A stretch of 64,000 nt of DNA, from contig JAPYXD010000553.1 of NCBI GenBank assembly GCA_030998225.1, positions 6,510,001-6,574,000 on the forward strand, written 5' to 3'. Below, one piece after another: positions 37,601 through 49,766 of the stretch. Below the pieces are notes generated by a model, which worked only from the letters and a program-made list of their open reading frames with translations, made no database searches and had not been told where the DNA came from. Source of the DNA: Diplolepis rosae (Eukaryota > Arthropoda > Insecta > Hymenoptera > Diplolepididae). The translations under genes and the position numbers were made by a program. Numbering within the stretch: the first letter of the stretch is position 1; the number at the start of each line of letters is the position of its first letter.

Positions 37601-38881
37601 AGGCCACTTATATATTTATATCAGTCCTGAGGTCCATTGAACTCGCGCATTACATGGCCACCTTACTTAAAGTCAGAGTCCGCAAATCTCGCGTATTTGT
37701 TGGCCACTTTATAACAATTCTTATACTCCTAAGATTTCGCGCATTACTTGGCGACCCTTTTCAGGACAGAGTCCGGAAATCTCGGGAATTAGTTGGCCAC
37801 TTAATAACAAGTCTTATACTCCTAAGAGTTCGCGCATTACTTGTCCACTCTTTTTGAGGACAAACTTCGTTTAACTCGCGCATTACTTGATCACCTTATT
37901 TAAAGTCAGAGTCCGGAAATCTCGCGTATTACTTGGCCACCTTACTTCAAGTCAGAGCCCGGAAATCTCGGGAATTATTTGGCCACTTTATAAAAATTCT
38001 TATACTCCTAAGAACTCGCGCATTACTTGGCCACCTTACTTAAAGTCAGATAACGGAAATCTCGCGTATTACTTGGCCACTTTATAAAAATTCTTATACT
38101 TCTAAGAATTCACGCATTACTTGGCGACTCTTTTCAGGACAGACTTCGTTTAACTCGCGTATTACGAGGCCACTTATGTTTTTATATCAGTCCTGAGGTC
38201 CATTGAACTCGCGCATTACATGGCCACCTTACTTAAAGTCAGAGTCCGCAAATCTCGCGTATTTGTTGGCCACTTTATAAAAATTCTTATACTCCTAAGA
38301 ATTCGCGCATTACTTGGCCACTCTTTTTAGGACAGAGTCCGGAAATCTAGCGTATTACGAGGCCACTTATATATTTATATCAGTCCTGAGGTCCATTGAA
38401 CTCAAGCATTACATGGCCACCTTACTTAAAGTCAGAGTACGGAAATCTCGCGTATTACTTGGCCACCTTACTTCAAGTCAGAGCCCGGAAATCTCGCGTA
38501 TTATTTGGCCACTGTATAAAAAGTCTTATACTCCTCAGAACTCGCGCAGTACTTGGCCACCTTACTTAAAGTCAGAGTCCGCAAATCTCGCGTATTTGTT
38601 GGCCACTTTATAACAATTCTTATACTCCTAAGAATTCACGCATTACTTGGCGACTCTTTTCAGGACAGAGTCCGGAAATCTCGCGTATTAGTTGGCAACT
38701 TATGTATTTATACCAAACCTGAGGTCCATTGAATTCGCGCGTTACTAGGACACCATACTTAAAGTCAGAGTCCGGAAACCTCGCGTATTACTTGGCCACC
38801 TTACTTAAAGCCAGAGTCCGGAAATCTCGCGTATTAGTCGGCCACTTTATAAAAATTCTTAGACTACTAAGAATCCGCGCA
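37601..38881 (+). repeat. Bridge block with a degenerate patch
   Basis: Contains one 566-bp doublet (37650-38215; the extra base is in CTTTTTGAGG near 37850), then 333-type modules. The last 190 bases, about 38694-38881, carry many private substitutions: TACCAAACCTGAGG, GAATTCGCGCGTTACTAGGA, GGAAACCTCGCG, AAAGCCAGAG, TAGTCGGCC and AGAATCCGCGC. A cluster this dense is unusual for the window and suggests a stretch that escaped recent homogenisation. Confidence 0.75.
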
Positions 38882-40692
38882 TTACTTGGCCACCTTACTT
38901 AAAGTCAGAGTCCGCAAATCTCGCGTATTTGTTGGCCACTTTATAACAATTCTTATACTCCTAAGATTTCGCAACATTACTTGGCGACTCTTTTCAGGAC
39001 AGAGTCCGGAAATCTCGGGAATTAGTTGGCCACTTAATAACAAGTCTTATACTCCTAAGTGTTCGCGCATTACTTGCCCACTCTTTTCAGGACAAACTTC
39101 ATTTAACTCGCGTATTACGAGGCCACTTATGTTTTTATATCAGTCCTTAGGTCCATTGAACTCGCGCATTACTTGGCCACCTTACTTAAAGTCAGAGTCC
39201 GGAAATCTCGCGTATTACTTGGCCACCTTACTTCAAGTCAGAGCCCGGAAATCTCGCGTATTATTTGTCCACTTTATAAAAATTCTTATACTCCTAAGAA
39301 TTCGCGCATTACTTGGACACTCTTTTCAGGACAAACTCCCTTTAACTCGCGTTTTACTAGGCAACTTATTTATTTATATCAGTCCTGAGGTCAATTGAAC
39401 TCTCGCATTACTTTATTACATTTCTTAAAGTCAGAGTCAGGAAATCTCGCGTATTACTTGGCCACTTTATAAAAATTAATATACTCCTAAGAATTCGCGC
39501 AATACTTGCCCACTCTTTTCAGGACAAACTTCATTTAACTCGCGTATTACGAGGCCACTTCTGTTTTTATATCAGTCCTGAGGTCCATTGAACTCGCGCA
39601 TTACATGGCCACCTTACTTAAAGTCAGATTCCGGAAATCTCGCGTATTACTTGGCCACTTTATGAAAGTTCTCATACTCCTAAAAATTCACGCATTACTT
39701 GGCGACTCTTTTCAGGACAGACTTCGTTTAACTCGCGTATTACGAGGCCACTTATGTTTTTATATCAGTCCTGGAGGTCCATTGAACTCGCGCATTACAT
39801 GGCCACCTTACTTAAGGTCAGAGTCCGTAAATCTCGCGTATTACTTGGCCACCTTACTTCAAGTTAGAGCCCGGAAATCTCGCGTATTATTTGTCCACTT
39901 TATAAAAATTCTTATACTCCTAAGAATTCGCGCATTACTTGGCCACCTTACTTAAAGTCAGAGTCCGGAAATCTCGCGTATTACTTGGGCACTTTATAAA
40001 AATTCTTATACTACTAATAATTCACGCATTACTTGGCGACTCTTTTCAGGACAGACTTCGTTTAACTCGCGTATTACGAGGCCACTTATGTTTTTATATC
40101 AGTCCTGAGTTCCATTGAACTCGCGCATTACATGACCACCTTACTTAAAGTCAGAGTCCGCAAATCTCGCGTATTTGTTGGCCACTTTATAACAATTCTT
40201 ATACTCCTAAGATTTCGCGCATTACTTGGCGACACTTTTCAGGACAGAGTCCGGAAATCTCGCGAATTAGTTGGCCACTTAATAACAAGTCTTATACTCC
40301 TAAGAGTTAGCGCATTACTTGTCCACTCTTTTCAGGACAAACTTCGTTTAACTCGCGCATTACTTGATCACCTTATTTAAAGTCAGAGTCCGGAAATCTC
40401 GCGTATTACTTGGCCACCTTACTTCAAGTCAGAGCCCGGAAATCTCGGGAATTATTTGGCCACTTTATAAAAATTCTTATACTCCTAAGAACTCGCGCAT
40501 TACTTGGCCACCTTACTTAAAGTCAGATAACGGAAATCTCGCGTATTACTTGGCCACTTTATAAAAATTCTTATACTTCTAAGAATTCACGCATTACTTG
40601 GCGACTCTTTTCAGGACAGACTTCGTTTAACTCGCGTATTACGAGGCCACTTATGTTTTTATATCAGTCCTGAGGTCCATTGAACTCGCGCA
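38882..40692 (+). repeat. Block V, distant close copy of 10126-11935
   Basis: Offset 28756-28757 holds from about 10126 (38882) through M2 (10652 / 39408), the 565 doublet (11371 / 40128) and on into M3 (12222 / 40979). The rare one-base insertion in TTCGCAACATTAC is shared (about 10213 and 38973). It restores the frame and produces the longest open frame in the window, 38886-39398, 170 codons. M2 here is decayed (CTTTATTACATTTC). A base is inserted near 39774 (CCTGGAGGTCC). Confidence 0.82.
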
Positions 40693-42262
40693 TTACATGG
40701 CCACCTTACTTAAAGTCAGAGTCCGCAAATCTCGCGTATTTGTTGGCCACTTTATAACAATTCTTATACTCCTAAGATTTCGCGCATTACTTGGCGACCC
40801 TGTTCAGGACAGAGTCCGGAAATCTCGCGTATTACTTGGCCACTTTATAAAAAGTCTTATACTCCTAAGAGTTCGCGCATTACTTGTCCACTCTTTTCAG
40901 GACAAACTTCGTTTAACTCGCGTATTACGAGGCCACTTATGTTTTTATATCAGTCCTGAGGTCCATTGAACTCGCGCATTAAATGGCCACCTAACTTAAA
41001 GTCCGAGACCGTAAATCTCGCGCATTACTTGGCCACTTTATAAAAATTCTTATACTCCTAAGAATTCACGCATTACCTGGCGACTCTTTTCAGGACAGAC
41101 TTGGTTTAACTCGCGTATTACGAGGCCACTTATGTTTTTATATCAGTCCTGAGGTCCATTGAACTCGCGCATTACTTGATCACCTTACTTAAAGTCAGAG
41201 TACGGAAATCTCACGTATTACTTGCCCACTTTATAAAAATTCTTACACTCCTAAGAATTCGCGCATTACTTGGCCACTCTTTTCAGGACAGAGTCCGGAA
41301 TTCTCGCGTATTAGTTGGCCACTTATGTATTTATATCAGTCCTGAGGTCCATTGAACTCGCGCATTACTTGATCACCTTATTTAAAGTCAGAGTCCGGAA
41401 ATCTCGCGTATTACTTGGCCACCTTACTTCAAGTCAGAGCCAGGAAATCTCGGGAATTATTTGGCCACTTTATAAAAATTCTTATACTCCTAAGAACTCG
41501 CGCATTACTTGGCCACCTTACTTAAAGTCAGATAACGGAAATCTCGCGTATTACTTGGCCACTTTATAAAAATTCTTATACTTCTAAGAATTCACGCATT
41601 ACTTGGCGACTCTTTTCAGGACAGACTTCGTTTAACTCGCGTATTACGAGGCCACTTATGTTTTTATATCAGTCCTGAGGTCCATTGAACTCGCGCATTA
41701 CATGGCCACCTTACTTAAAGTCAGAGTCCGCAAATCTCGCGTATTTGTTGGCCACTTTATAACAATTCTTATACTCCTAAGATTTCGCGCATTACTTGGC
41801 GACCCTTTTCAGGACAGAGTCCGGAAATCTCGCGTATTAGTAGGCCACTTAATAACAAGTCTTATACTCCTAAGAGTTCGCGCATTACTTGTCCACTCTT
41901 TTCAGGACAAACTTCGTTTAACTCGCGCATTACTTGATCACCTTATTTAAAGTCAGAGTCCGGAAATCTCGCGTATTACTTGGCCAGCTTACTTCAAGTC
42001 AGAGCCCGGAAATCTCGGGAATTATTTGGCCACTTTATAAAAATTCTTATACTCCTAAGAACTCGCGCATTACTTGGCCACCTTACTTAAAGTCAGATAA
42101 CGGAAATCTCGCGTATTACTTGGCCACTTTATAAAAATTCTTATACTTCTAAGAATTCACGCATTACTTGGCGACTCTTTTCAGGACAGACTTCGTTTAA
42201 CTCGCGTATTACGAGGCCACTTATGTTTTTATATCAGTCCTGAGGTCCATTGAACTCGCGCA
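40693..42262 (+). repeat. Super-unit U1 (1570 bp)
   Basis: U units are counted from the 286-bp module that precedes each M3. U1 holds the 286-bp module, M3 at 40979, a short run of ABCD and AB modules, one 333-type module and the doublet at 41698-42262. Its end aligns with 40128-40692 at offset 1570, so U1 is itself a short tandem step. It has neither M1 nor M2. Confidence 0.8.
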
Positions 42263-45200
42263 TTACATGGCCACCTTACTTAAAGTCAGAGTCCGCAAAT
42301 CTCGCGTATTTGTTGGCCACTTTATAACAATTCTTATACTCCTAAGATTTCGCGCATTACTTGGCGACCCTGTTCAGGACAGAGTCCGGAAATCTCGCGT
42401 ATTAGTAGGCCACTTAATAAAAATTCTTATACTCCTAAGAGTTCGCGCATTACTTGTCCACTCTTTTCAGGACAAACTTCGTTTAACTCGCGTATTACGA
42501 GGCCACTTATGTTTTTATATCAGTCCTGAGGTCCATTGAACTCGCGCATTAAATGGCCACCTAACTTAAAGTCCGAGACCGTAAATCTCGCGCATTACTT
42601 GGCCACTTTATAAAAATTCTTATACTCCTAAGAATTCACGCATTACTTGGCGACTCTTTTCAGGACAGACTTCGTTTAACTCGCGTATTACGAGGCCACT
42701 TATGTTTTTATATCAGTCCTGAGGTCCATTGAACTCGCGCATTACTTGATCACCTTACTTAAAGTCAGAGTACGGAAATCTCACGTATTACTTGCCCACT
42801 TTATAAAAATTCTTACACTCCTAAGAATTCGCGCATTACTTGGACACTCTTTTCAGGACAGAGTCCGGAAATCTCGCGTATTAGTTGGCAACTTATGTAT
42901 TTATATCAGTCCTGAGGTCCATTGAACTCGCGCATTACTTGATCACCTTATTTAAAGTCAGAGTCCGGAAATCTCGCGTATTACTTGGCCACCTTACTTC
43001 AAGTCAGAGCTAGGAAATCTCGGGAATTATTTGGCCACTTTATAAAAATTCTTATACTCCTAAGAACTCGCGCATTACTTGGCCACTCTTTTCAGGACAG
43101 AATCCGGAATTCTCGCGTATTAGTTGGCCACTTATGTATTTATATCAGTCCTGAGGTCCATTGAACTCGCGCATTACTTGATCACCTTATTTAAAGTCAG
43201 AGTCCGGAAATCTCGCGTATTACTTGGCCACCTTACTTCAAGTCAGAGCCCGGAAATCTCGGGAATTATTTGGCCACTTTATAAAAATTCTTATACTCCT
43301 AAGAACTCGCGCATTACTTGGCCACCTTACTTAAAGTCAGATAACGGAAATCTCGCGTATTACTTGGCCACTTTATAAAAATTCTTATACTTCTAAGAAT
43401 TCACGCATTACTTGGCGACTCTTTTCAGGACAGACTTCGTTTAACTCGCGTATTACGAGGCCACTTATGTTTTTATATCAGTCCTGAGGTCCATTGAACT
43501 CGCGCATTACATGGCCACCTAACTTAAAGTCAGAGACCGGAAATCTCGCGTATTACTTGGCCACTTTATAAAAATTCTTATACTTCTAAGAATTCACGCA
43601 TTACTTGGCGACTCTTTTCAGGACAGACTTCGTTTAACTCGCGTATTACGAGGCCACTTATGTTTTTATATCAGTCCTGAGGTCCATTGAACTCGCGCAT
43701 TACATGGCCACCTTACTTAAAGTCAGAGTCCGGAATTCTCGCGTATTAGTTGGCCACCTTACTTCAAGTCAGAGCCCGGAAATCTCGCGTATTATTTGTC
43801 CACTTTATAAAAATTCTTATACTCCTAAGATTTCGCGCATTACTTGGCCACTCTTTTCAGGACAGAGTCCGGAAATCTAGCGTATTAGTTAGCCACTTAT
43901 GTATTTATATCAGTCCTGAGGTCCATTGAACTCGCGCATTACATGGCCACCTTACTTAAAGTCAGAGTACGGAAATCTCGCGTATTACTTGGCCACCTTA
44001 CTTCAAGTCAGAGCCCGGAAATCTCGCGTATTACTTGGCCACTTTATAAAAATTCTTATACTCCTAAGATTTCGCGCATTACTTGGCGACCCTTTTCAGG
44101 ACAGAGTCCGGAAATCTCACGTATTAGTAGGCCACTTAATAACAAGTCTTATACTCCTAAGAGTTCGCGCATTACTTGTCCACTCTTTTCAGGACAAACT
44201 TCGTTTAACTCGCGTATTACGAGGCCACTTATGTTTTTATATCAGTCCTGAGGTCCATTGAACTCGCGCATTACATGGCCACCTTACTTAAAGTCAGAGT
44301 ACGGAAATCTCGCGTATTACTTGGCCACCTAACTTAAAGTCAGAGCCCGGAAATCTCGCGTATTATTTGACCACTTTATAAAAATTCTTATACTCCTAAG
44401 AATTCACGCATTACTTGGCCACTATTTTCAGGACAAACTCCCTTTAACTCGCGTTTTACTAGGCAACTTATGTATTTATATCAGTCCTGTGGTCCATTGA
44501 ACTCGCGCATTACTTGATTACATTTCTTAAAGGCAGAGTCCGGAAATCTCGCGTATTACTTGGCCACTTTATAAAAATTAATATACTCCTAAGAATTCGC
44601 GCATTACTTGGCCACTCTTTTCAGGACAAACTTCCTTTAACTCGCGTATTACGAGGCCACTTATGTTTTTATATCAGTCCTGAGGTCCATTGAACTCGCG
44701 CATTACATGGCCACCTTACTTAAAGTCAGATTCCGGAAATCTCGCGTATTACTTGGCCACTTTATGAAAGTTCTCATACTCCTAAGAATTCACGCATTAC
44801 TTGGCGACTCTTTTCAGGACAGACTTCGTTTAACTCGCGTATTACGAGGCCACTTATGTTTTTATATCAGTCCTGAGGTCCATTGAACTCGCGCATTACA
44901 TGGCCACCTTACTTAAAGTCAGAGTCCGGAAATCTCGCGTATTACTTGGCCACCTTACTTCAAGTCTGAGCCCGGAAATCTCGCGTATTATTTGGCCACT
45001 TTATAAAAATTCTTATACTCCTAAGAACTCGCGCATTACTTGGCCACCTTACTTAAAGTCAGATAACGGAAATCTCGCGTATTACTTGGGCACTTTATAA
45101 AAATTCTTATACTTCTAAGAATTCACGCATTACTTGGCGACTCTTTTCAGGACAGACTTCGTTTAACTCGCGTATTACGAGGCCACTTATGTTTTTATAT

Positions 45201-45793
45201 CAGTCCTGAGGTCCATTGAACTCGCGCATTACATGGCCACCTTACTTAAAGTCAGAGTCCGCAAATCTCGCGTATTTGTTGGCCACTTTATAACAATTCT
45301 TATACTCCTAAGATTTCGCGCATTACTTGGCGACCCTTTTCAGTACAGAGTCCGGAAATCTCGCGTATTAGTAGGCCACTTAATAACAAGTCTTATACTC
45401 CTAAGAGTTCGCGCATTACTTGTCCACTCTTTTGAGGACAAACTTCGTTTAACTCGCGCATTACTTGATCACCTTATTTAAAGTCAGAGTCCGGAAATCT
45501 CGCGTATTACTTGGCCACCTTACTTCAAGTCAGAGCCCGGAAATCTCGGGAATTATTTGGCCACTTTATAAAAATTCTTATACTCCTAAGAACTCGCGCA
45601 TTACTTGGCCACCTTACTTAAAGTCAGATAACGGAAATCTCGCGTATTACTTGGCCACTTTATAAAAATTCTTATACTTCTAAGAATTCACGCATTACTT
45701 GGCGACTCTTTTCAGGACAGACTTCGTTTAACTCGCGTATTACGAGGCCACTTATGTTTTTATATCAGTCCTGAGGTCCATTGAACTCGCGCA
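42263..45793 (+). repeat. Super-unit U2 (3531 bp)
   Basis: Contains M3 at 42549, M2 at 44510 and the doublet at 45229-45793. Its second half, from about 44.26 kb, continues into U3 and aligns with 51.57 kb onward at offset 7310-7312. It belongs to the doublet-bearing type, like U4 and U6. Confidence 0.8.
45368..45415 (+). repeat. Subunit E (48 bp), B-like unit that follows C'
   Basis: E begins TTAGTAGGCCACTTAATAAC and continues AAGTCTTATACTCCTAAGAG to TTCGCGCA. It is B-like in length and centre, but the outer dyad arms no longer pair fully, leaving TCTTA/TAAGA. It sits between C' and C in the 286- and 426-bp modules. Variants begin TTAGTTGG, or end AGTGTTCGCGCA as at about 25225, 32130, 35990 and 57330. 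Confidence 0.88.
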
Positions 45794-48700
45794 TTACATG
45801 GCCACCTTACTTAAAGTCAGAGTCCGCAAATCTCGCGTATTTGTTGGCCACTTTATAACAATTCTTATACTCCTAAGATTTCGCGCATTACTTGGCGACC
45901 CTTTTCAGGACAGAGTCCGGAAATCTCACGTATTAGTAGGCCACTTAATAACAAGTCTTATACTCCTAAGAGTTCGCGCATTACTTGTCCACTCTTTTCA
46001 GGACAAACTTCGTTTAACTCGTGTATTACGAGGCCACTTATGTTTTTATATCAGTCCTGAGGTCCATTGAACTCGCGCATTAAATGGCCACCTAACTTAA
46101 AGTCCGAGACCGGAAATCTCGCGCATTACTTGGCCACTTTATAAAAATTCTTATACTCCTAAGAATTCACGCATTACCTGGCGACTCTTTTCAGGACAGA
46201 CTTCGTTTAACTCGCGTATTACGAGGCCACTTATGTTTTTATATCAGTCCTGAGGTCCATTGTACTCGCGCATTACTTGATCACCTTACTTAAAGTCAGA
46301 GTACGGAAATCTCACGTATTACTTGCCCACTTTATAAAAATTCTTACACTCCTAAGAATTCGCGCATTACTTGGTCACCTTACTTAAAGTCAGAGTCCGT
46401 AAATTACGCGTATTACTTGCCCACTTTATGAAAATTCTTATACTCCTAAGAATTCACGCATTACTTGGCGACTCTTTTCAGGACAAACTTCGTTTAACTC
46501 GCGTATTACGAGGCCATTTATGTTTTTATATCAGTCTTGAGGTCCATTGAACTCGCGCATTACATGGCCACCTTACTTAAAGTCAGAGTCCGGAAATCTC
46601 GCGTATTACTTGGCCACCTTACTTCAAGTCAGAGCCCGGAAATCTCGCGTATTATTTGTCCACTTTATAAAAATTCTTATACTCCTAAGAATTCGCGCAT
46701 TACTTGGACACTCTTTTCAGGACAAACTTCGTTTAACTCGCGTATTACGAGGCCACTTATATATTTATATCAGTCCTGAGGTCCATTGAACTCGCGCATT
46801 ACTTGGCCACCTTACTTAAAGTCAGAGTCCGCAAATCTCGCGTATTACTTGCCCACTTTATAAAAATTCTTACACTCCTAAGAATTCGCGCATTACTTGG
46901 TCACCTTACTTAAAGTCAGAGTCCGGAAATCTCGCGCATTACTTGGCCACTTTATAAAAATTCTTATACTCCTAAGAATTCACGCATTACTTGGCGACTC
47001 TTTTCAGGACAGACTTCGTTTAACTCGCGTATTACGAGGCCACTTATGTTTTAATATCAGTCCTGAGTTCCATTGAACTCGCGCATTACATGTCCCCCTT
47101 ACTTTAAGTGAGAGTACGGAAATCTCCCGTATTACTTGCCCACTTTATAAAAATTCTTACACTCCTAAGAATTCGCGCATTACTTGGCGACCCTTTTCAG
47201 GACAGAGTCCGGAATTCTCGCGTATTAGTTGGCCACTTATGTATTTATATCAGTCCTGAGGTCCATTGAACTCGCGCATTACTTGATCACCTTATTTAAA
47301 GTCAGAGTCCGGAAATCTCGCGTATTACTTGGCCACCTTACTTCAAGTCAGAGCTAGGAAATCTCGGGAATTATTTGGCCACTTTATAAAAATTCTTATA
47401 CTACTAAGAACACTCGAATTACTTGGCCACTCTTTTCAGGACAGAGTCCGGAATTCTCGCGTATTAGTTGGCCACTTATGTATTTATATCAGTCCTGAGG
47501 TCCATTGAACTCGCGCATTACTTGATCACCTTATTTAAAGTCAGAGTCCGGAAATCTCGCGTATTACTTGGCCACCTTACTTCAAGTCAGAGCCCGGAAA
47601 TCTCGGGAATTATTTGGCCACTTTATAAAAATTCTTATACTCCTAAGAACTCGCGCATTACTTGGCCACCTTACTTAAAGTCAGATAACGGAAATCTCGC
47701 GTATTACTTGGCCACTTTATAAAAATTCTTATACTCCTAAGAATTCGCGCATTACTTGGCCACTCTTTTCAGGACGGACTTCGTTTAACTCGCGTATTAC
47801 GAGATCACTTATATACTTATATCATTCCTGAGGTCCATTGAACTCGCGGATTACTTGGCCACCTTACTTAAAGTCAGAGTCCGCAAATCTCGCGTATTTG
47901 TTGGCCACATAATAGGATTCTTATACTCCTAAGAATTCGCGCATTACTTGGCGACACTTTTCAGGACAGAGTCCGGAAATCTCGCGAATTAGTTGGCCAC
48001 TTAATAACAAGTCTTATACTCCTAAGAGTTCGCGCATTACTTGTCCACTCTTTTCAGGACAAACTTCGTTTAACTCGCGTATTACGAGGCCACTTATGTT
48101 TTTATATCAGTCCTGAGGTCCATTGAACTCGCGCATTACTTGATTACATTTCTTAAAGGCAGAGTCCGGAAATCTCGCGTATTACTTGGCCACTTTATAA
48201 AAATTAATATACTCCTAAGAATTCGCGCAATACTTGGCCACTCTTTTAAGGACAAACTTCGATTAACTCGCGTATTACGAGGCCACTTATGTTTTTATAT
48301 CAGTCCTGAGGTCCATTGAACTCGCGCATTACATGGCCACCTTACTTAAAGTCAGAGTCCGGAAATCTCGCGCAATAATTGGCCACTTTATGAAAGTTCT
48401 CATACTCCTAAGAATTCACGCATTACTTGGCGACTCTTTTCAGGACAGACTTCGTTTAACTCGCGTATTACGAGGCCACTTATGTTTTTATATCAGTCCT
48501 GAGGTCCATTGAACTCGCGCATTACATGGCCACCTTACTTAAAGTCAGAGTCCGGAAATCTCGCGTATTACTTGGCCACCTTACTTCAAGTCAGAGCCCG
48601 GAAATCTCGCGTATTATTTGTCCACTTTATAAAAATTCTTATACTCCTAAGAATTCGCGCATTACTTGGCCACTCTTTTTCAGGACAAACTCCCTTTAAC

Positions 48701-49480
48701 TCGCGTTTTACTAGGCAACTTATGTATTTATATCAGTCCTGTGGTCCATTGAACTCGCGCATTACTTGATTACATTTCTTAAAGGCAGAGTCCGGAAATC
48801 TCGCGTATTACTTGGCCACTTTATGAAAGTTCTTATACTCCTAAGAATTCGCGCATTACTTGGCCACTTTTTTCATGACAGACTTCGTTTAACTCGCGTA
48901 TTACGTGGACACTTCTGTTTTTATATCAGTCCTGAGGTCCATTGAACTCGCGCATTACATGGCCACCTTACTTAAAGTCAGATTCCGGAAATCTCGCGTA
49001 TTACTTGGCCACTTTATGAAAGTTCTCATACTCCTAAGAATTCACGCATTACTTGGCGACTCTTTTCAGGACAGACTTCGTTTAACTCGCGTATTACGAG
49101 GCCACTTATGTTTTTATATCAGTCCTGAGGTCCATTGAACTCGCGCATTACATGGCCACCTTACTTAAAGTCAGAGTCCGGAAATCTCGCGTATTACTTG
49201 GCCACCTTACTTCAAGTCAGAGCCCGGAAATCTCGCGTATTATTTGTCCACTTTATAAAAATTCTTATACTCCTAAGAATTCGCGCATTACTTGGCCACC
49301 TTACTTAAAGTCAGATAACGGAAATGTCGCGTATTACTTGGCCACTTTATAAAAATTCTTATACTCCTAAGAATTCACGCATTACTTGGCGACTCTTTTC
49401 AGGACAGACTTCGTTTAACTCGCGTATTACGAGGCCACTTATGTTTTTATATCAGTCCTGAGGTCCATTGAACTCGCGCA
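45794..49480 (+). repeat. Super-unit U3 (3687 bp)
   Basis: Contains M3 at 46080, M1 at 47897, M2 at 48136 and 48762, and ends with a single 333-bp module instead of the doublet. Compared with U5 it lacks about 2.24 kb between M1 and the first M2 (239 against 2477 bases). The breakpoint falls within about 48116-48142. An odd B unit near 47400 reads CTACTAAGAACACTCGAATTAC. Confidence 0.82.
49148..49480 (+). repeat. Module AA'BABCD (333 bp)
   Basis: Order A, A', B, A, B, C, D (3x46 + 2x48 + 45 + 54). The next module starts 333 bases later. Other exact 333-bp steps are 4068 to 4401, 11038 to 11371 and 58695 to 59028, and also between the modules beginning near 24580 and 24913. In this copy the second A carries AGATAACGG, a marker seen in most 333-bp modules of the I-III and U blocks. 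Confidence 0.9.
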
Positions 49481-49766
49481 TTACATGGCCACCTTACTTA
49501 AAGTCAGAGTCCGCAAATCTCGCGTATTTGTTGGCCACTTTATAACAATTCTTATACTCCTAAGATTTCGCGCATTACTTGGCGACCCTTTTCAGGACAG
49601 AGTCCGGAAATCTCACGTATTAGTAGGCCACTTAATAACAAGTCTTATACTCCTAAGAGTTCGCGCATTACTTGTCCACTCTTTTCAGGACAAACTTCGT
49701 TTAACTCGCGTATTACGAGGCCACTTATGTTTTTATATCAGTCCTGAGGTCCATTGAACTCGCGCA
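49481..49766 (+). repeat. Module ABC'ECD (286 bp)
   Basis: Order A, B (with TTTGTTGGCCAC and TATAACAATTC), C', E, C, D, giving 46+48+45+48+45+54 = 286. This version recurs directly before nearly every M3 unit: starts 4966, 11936, 40693, 42263, 45794, 49481, 53105, 59028 and 62460. The + strand has one frame open across the whole module (about 90 codons), because after the first A all units are multiples of three. Confidence 0.9.
49575..49619 (+). repeat. Subunit C' (45 bp), a C/A chimera
   Basis: The left half (anchor plus CTTTTCAGGACAG) is that of C. The right half (AGTCCGGAAATCTCACGTA) is that of A, so this unit looks like an exchange inside a subunit. C' lacks the CENP-B-box-like element. 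It is followed by a B- or D-class unit that begins TTAG instead of TTAC (TTAGTAGGCCAC or TTAGTTGGCCAC), a linkage seen throughout the window. Confidence 0.88.
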
